28,300 bases of DNA from Plantago elongata (lineage: Eukaryota; Streptophyta; Magnoliopsida; Lamiales; Plantaginaceae), in contig JAYMSP010001847.1 of the NCBI GenBank assembly GCA_036897095.1, forward strand, positions 1 to 28,300, read 5' to 3'. Numbering within the stretch: position 1 is the first letter of the stretch; each line of letters begins with the position of its first letter. Of this stretch, positions 26,942-28,300 are shown one piece after another. Both the position numbers and the translations under genes were made by a program. Below the pieces are notes generated by a model, which was given only the letters and a program-made list of their open reading frames with translations, was not told the origin of the DNA and ran no database searches.

Positions 26942-27655
26942 ATGTCACCACCAGCCTACTTCCCTCTGAGGTGGGAAAGCACCGGTGACCAATGGTGGTA
27001 CGCTTCTCCGATCGATTGGGCTGCAGCTAACGGCCATTACGACCTGGTTCGCGAGCTTCTCCGGTTAGACGGCAACCACCTGATCAAATTAACCTCTCTA
27101 CGCAGAATCCGACGGTTAGAAACTGTTTGGGACGATGAAGAGCAGTTCCATGACGTCGCAAAATGTCGCTCTGATGTAGCAAAACAGCTCCTTTCGGAGT
27201 GTGACACGAGGAAAAGCAGCAAGAACTCGCTTATTGGAGCTGGTTATGGTGGATGGCTGCTATACACGGCTGCTTCTGCTGGAGACTTGGGTTTTGTGAA
27301 GCAATTGTTGGAGAAGGATCCCTTGTTGGTGTTTGGTGAAGGGGAGTTTGGTGTCACGGATATTCTGTATGCTGCGGCTAAAAGCAAGGATGGTGAGGTG
27401 TTTAAGGTTGTTTTTGATTACGCGGCTTCGCCGAGGTTTACGGGTGGTGGTGGAGTGGTGGAGGAGGATGTTGGAGGGGTGCCGGCTGGTTATAAGTTGG
27501 AGATTATGAACAGGGCTCTTCATGCTGCTGCTAGAGGCGGGAATGTGAAGCTGTTGAAGGAGTTGTTGAGTGATTGTTTGGATGGTGTCTTGGCTTATAG
27601 GGATAATAAGGGAGCTACTGTGTTGCATGCTGCTGCTGCCAGAGGTCAGGTTGAG
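26942..27655 (+). CDS. Plant ankyrin-repeat protein, first exon (partial)
   Basis: Plant-specific ankyrin-repeat family of unknown biochemical role; ankyrin repeats normally bind proteins. The visible exon encodes 238 residues and ends GTT GAG|GTGAGG at 27655; the rest lies beyond the window. The head, PPAYFPLRWESTGDQWWYA, is the family signature. Ankyrin-like units: about 21-40 (ASPIDWAAANGHYDLVRELL), 104-126 (GWLLYTAASAGDLGFVKQLL), about 140-160 (degenerate, TDILYAAAKSKD), 190-209 (NRALHAAARGGNVKLLKELL) and 224-238 (GATVLHAAAARG). Between the first two is a conserved basic segment, IKLTSLRRIRRLETVWDDEE. An in-frame ATG at 26900 would add 14 residues, but 26942 matches the family start and has A at -3. 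A Gly/Val/Glu-rich insert (about 167-180) is probably a loop. No membrane segment is seen in this part. Confidence 0.88.
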
Positions 27656-27664
27656 GTGAGGCTA

Positions 27665-28290
27665 TGATTTTCGGGCTTTTTGTTTGTGTGTGTGTGTTTG
27701 TTTATTGTAGTTGTTTGGTATATGTGATTGTGGTTTGTGGATTGAGTTATTGATATGTTTTTTATGTGTGGCATTTGTTAAGATAGGATTCTTGAGTTAA
27801 GCTTGGAAGTCTTTAAACAAGATTGAGAAATGAATTCTAAGATTCACAAGATTGATCAATGATTGGCTTCATGGTTTGGCTAATAGAAAGATACCAACTA
27901 AAGCTCAAAAAATGAAAATTGGACATTTTAGATTGAACATATGTGCAAATGCCCCCCTGAATAGTTATGATTGTCCAACTTTTTCTCGTTTTTTTTGTGG
28001 CTTGTAGTGTTTGTTTGTTTCTAAAAGTGCTTAGTTTGAGTTTGTGATTTGTTGATTGAACTTTGTATGTTTGTCATGGGTATGTGTGGCATTTGTTGAG
28101 GTAGGATTCTTGGTTTAAGCTAGGAAGTATTAAACAAGATTGAAAAATGCTACATCACTCTTGGTCCAAGCCTTACAAGCTTGACATAATGATTGGAATG
28201 TATGGAATTTACTAACTATTCTATGAAATATGAAAAAGAGACCATGTAGATTCAAAATTAGTGCAAATGACCCCCGGGAAGTAGGCTCCC
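27665..28290 (+). repeat. 318-bp tandem duplication in ankyrin gene intron
   Basis: Two diverged units of about 318 bp. TATGTGTGGCATTTGTT occurs at 27763 and 28081, and GTGCAAATG at 27943 and 28261. Both offsets are exactly 318, so net indels are absent between these anchors. Between them TAGGATTCTTG, TTAAGCT, GGAAGT and AAACAAGATTGA are shared. Confidence 0.8.
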
Positions 28291-28300
28291 CCCCCCCCCC
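28288..28300 (+). repeat. Poly-C run at window edge
   Basis: Thirteen consecutive C at the right edge, after GTAGGCT. Long C homopolymers are rare in AT-rich plant introns; this may be real or an assembly edge effect. Confidence 0.9.

Larger units (their letters stand above)
27656..28300 (+). other. Ankyrin gene intron 1 (runs off window)
   Basis: GT-rich intron starting GTGAGG. It is almost wholly made of the 318-bp tandem duplication described separately and ends in a poly-C run at the window edge. No acceptor followed by a plausible exon is seen. Confidence 0.7.

Noticed and set aside
27260..27628. 122-codon open frame antisense to the ankyrin exon
   Set aside because: Its sequence is the complement of conserved ankyrin codons, is Ser/His/Gln-rich and low in complexity, and has no family resemblance.

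Overview
This is nuclear DNA of a flowering plant, very probably a eudicot. It is AT-rich, its genes are split by many short introns with GT...AG (and two GC...AG) borders, and every recognisable protein belongs to a plant-typical family. Intergenic DNA is full of small non-autonomous transposons (MITEs), microsatellites and low-complexity AT tracts. I cannot fix the species; the gene sequences only suggest a core eudicot. There is no sign of bacterial, viral or organellar origin.

Layout, left to right. (1) 1-4400, minus strand: 5' two-fifths of a GPI inositol-deacylase (PGAP1-like) gene, with six coding exons visible, a 5'UTR intron and the 3' part beyond the left edge. (2) 4400-7325: intergenic DNA with a partial Stowaway-type terminus, a 32-bp direct repeat and a hAT-like element with a GC-rich core. 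(3) 7326-9466, minus: a complete PP2A B' (B56) regulatory subunit in two coding exons, with a 5'UTR intron. (4) 10160-11552: intergenic and 3'UTR sequence. (5) 11553-17935, minus: a complete augmin subunit 6 (HAUS6/AUG6) gene whose 13 exons join in frame into 715 codons plus a stop. (6) 18080-19440: AT-rich intergenic DNA with a strand-biased cluster of AACATTA motifs. (7) 19450-21346, plus: mitochondrial ribosomal protein mL54 (MRPL37-like), a one-exon CDS behind a 1.35-kb 5'UTR intron. (8) 21350-26940: a 5.6-kb gene desert holding two copies of one Tourist-like MITE and a long hairpin element. (9) 26942 to the right edge, plus: first exon (238 codons) of a plant ankyrin-repeat protein whose intron runs off the window.

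The genes are unrelated housekeeping and regulatory genes: ER lipid-anchor remodelling, phosphatase targeting, microtubule nucleation, mitochondrial translation and an unknown ankyrin scaffold. They do not form a cluster or pathway, and I did not find a previously undescribed system. The points most worth a second look are two GC...AG first introns, three introns built from diverged tandem duplications, a matched pair of MITEs with a preserved hairpin, the AACATTA cluster, and short uORFs in front of three of the five genes. Exon borders were derived by hand from reading-frame continuity, splice dinucleotides and family knowledge.
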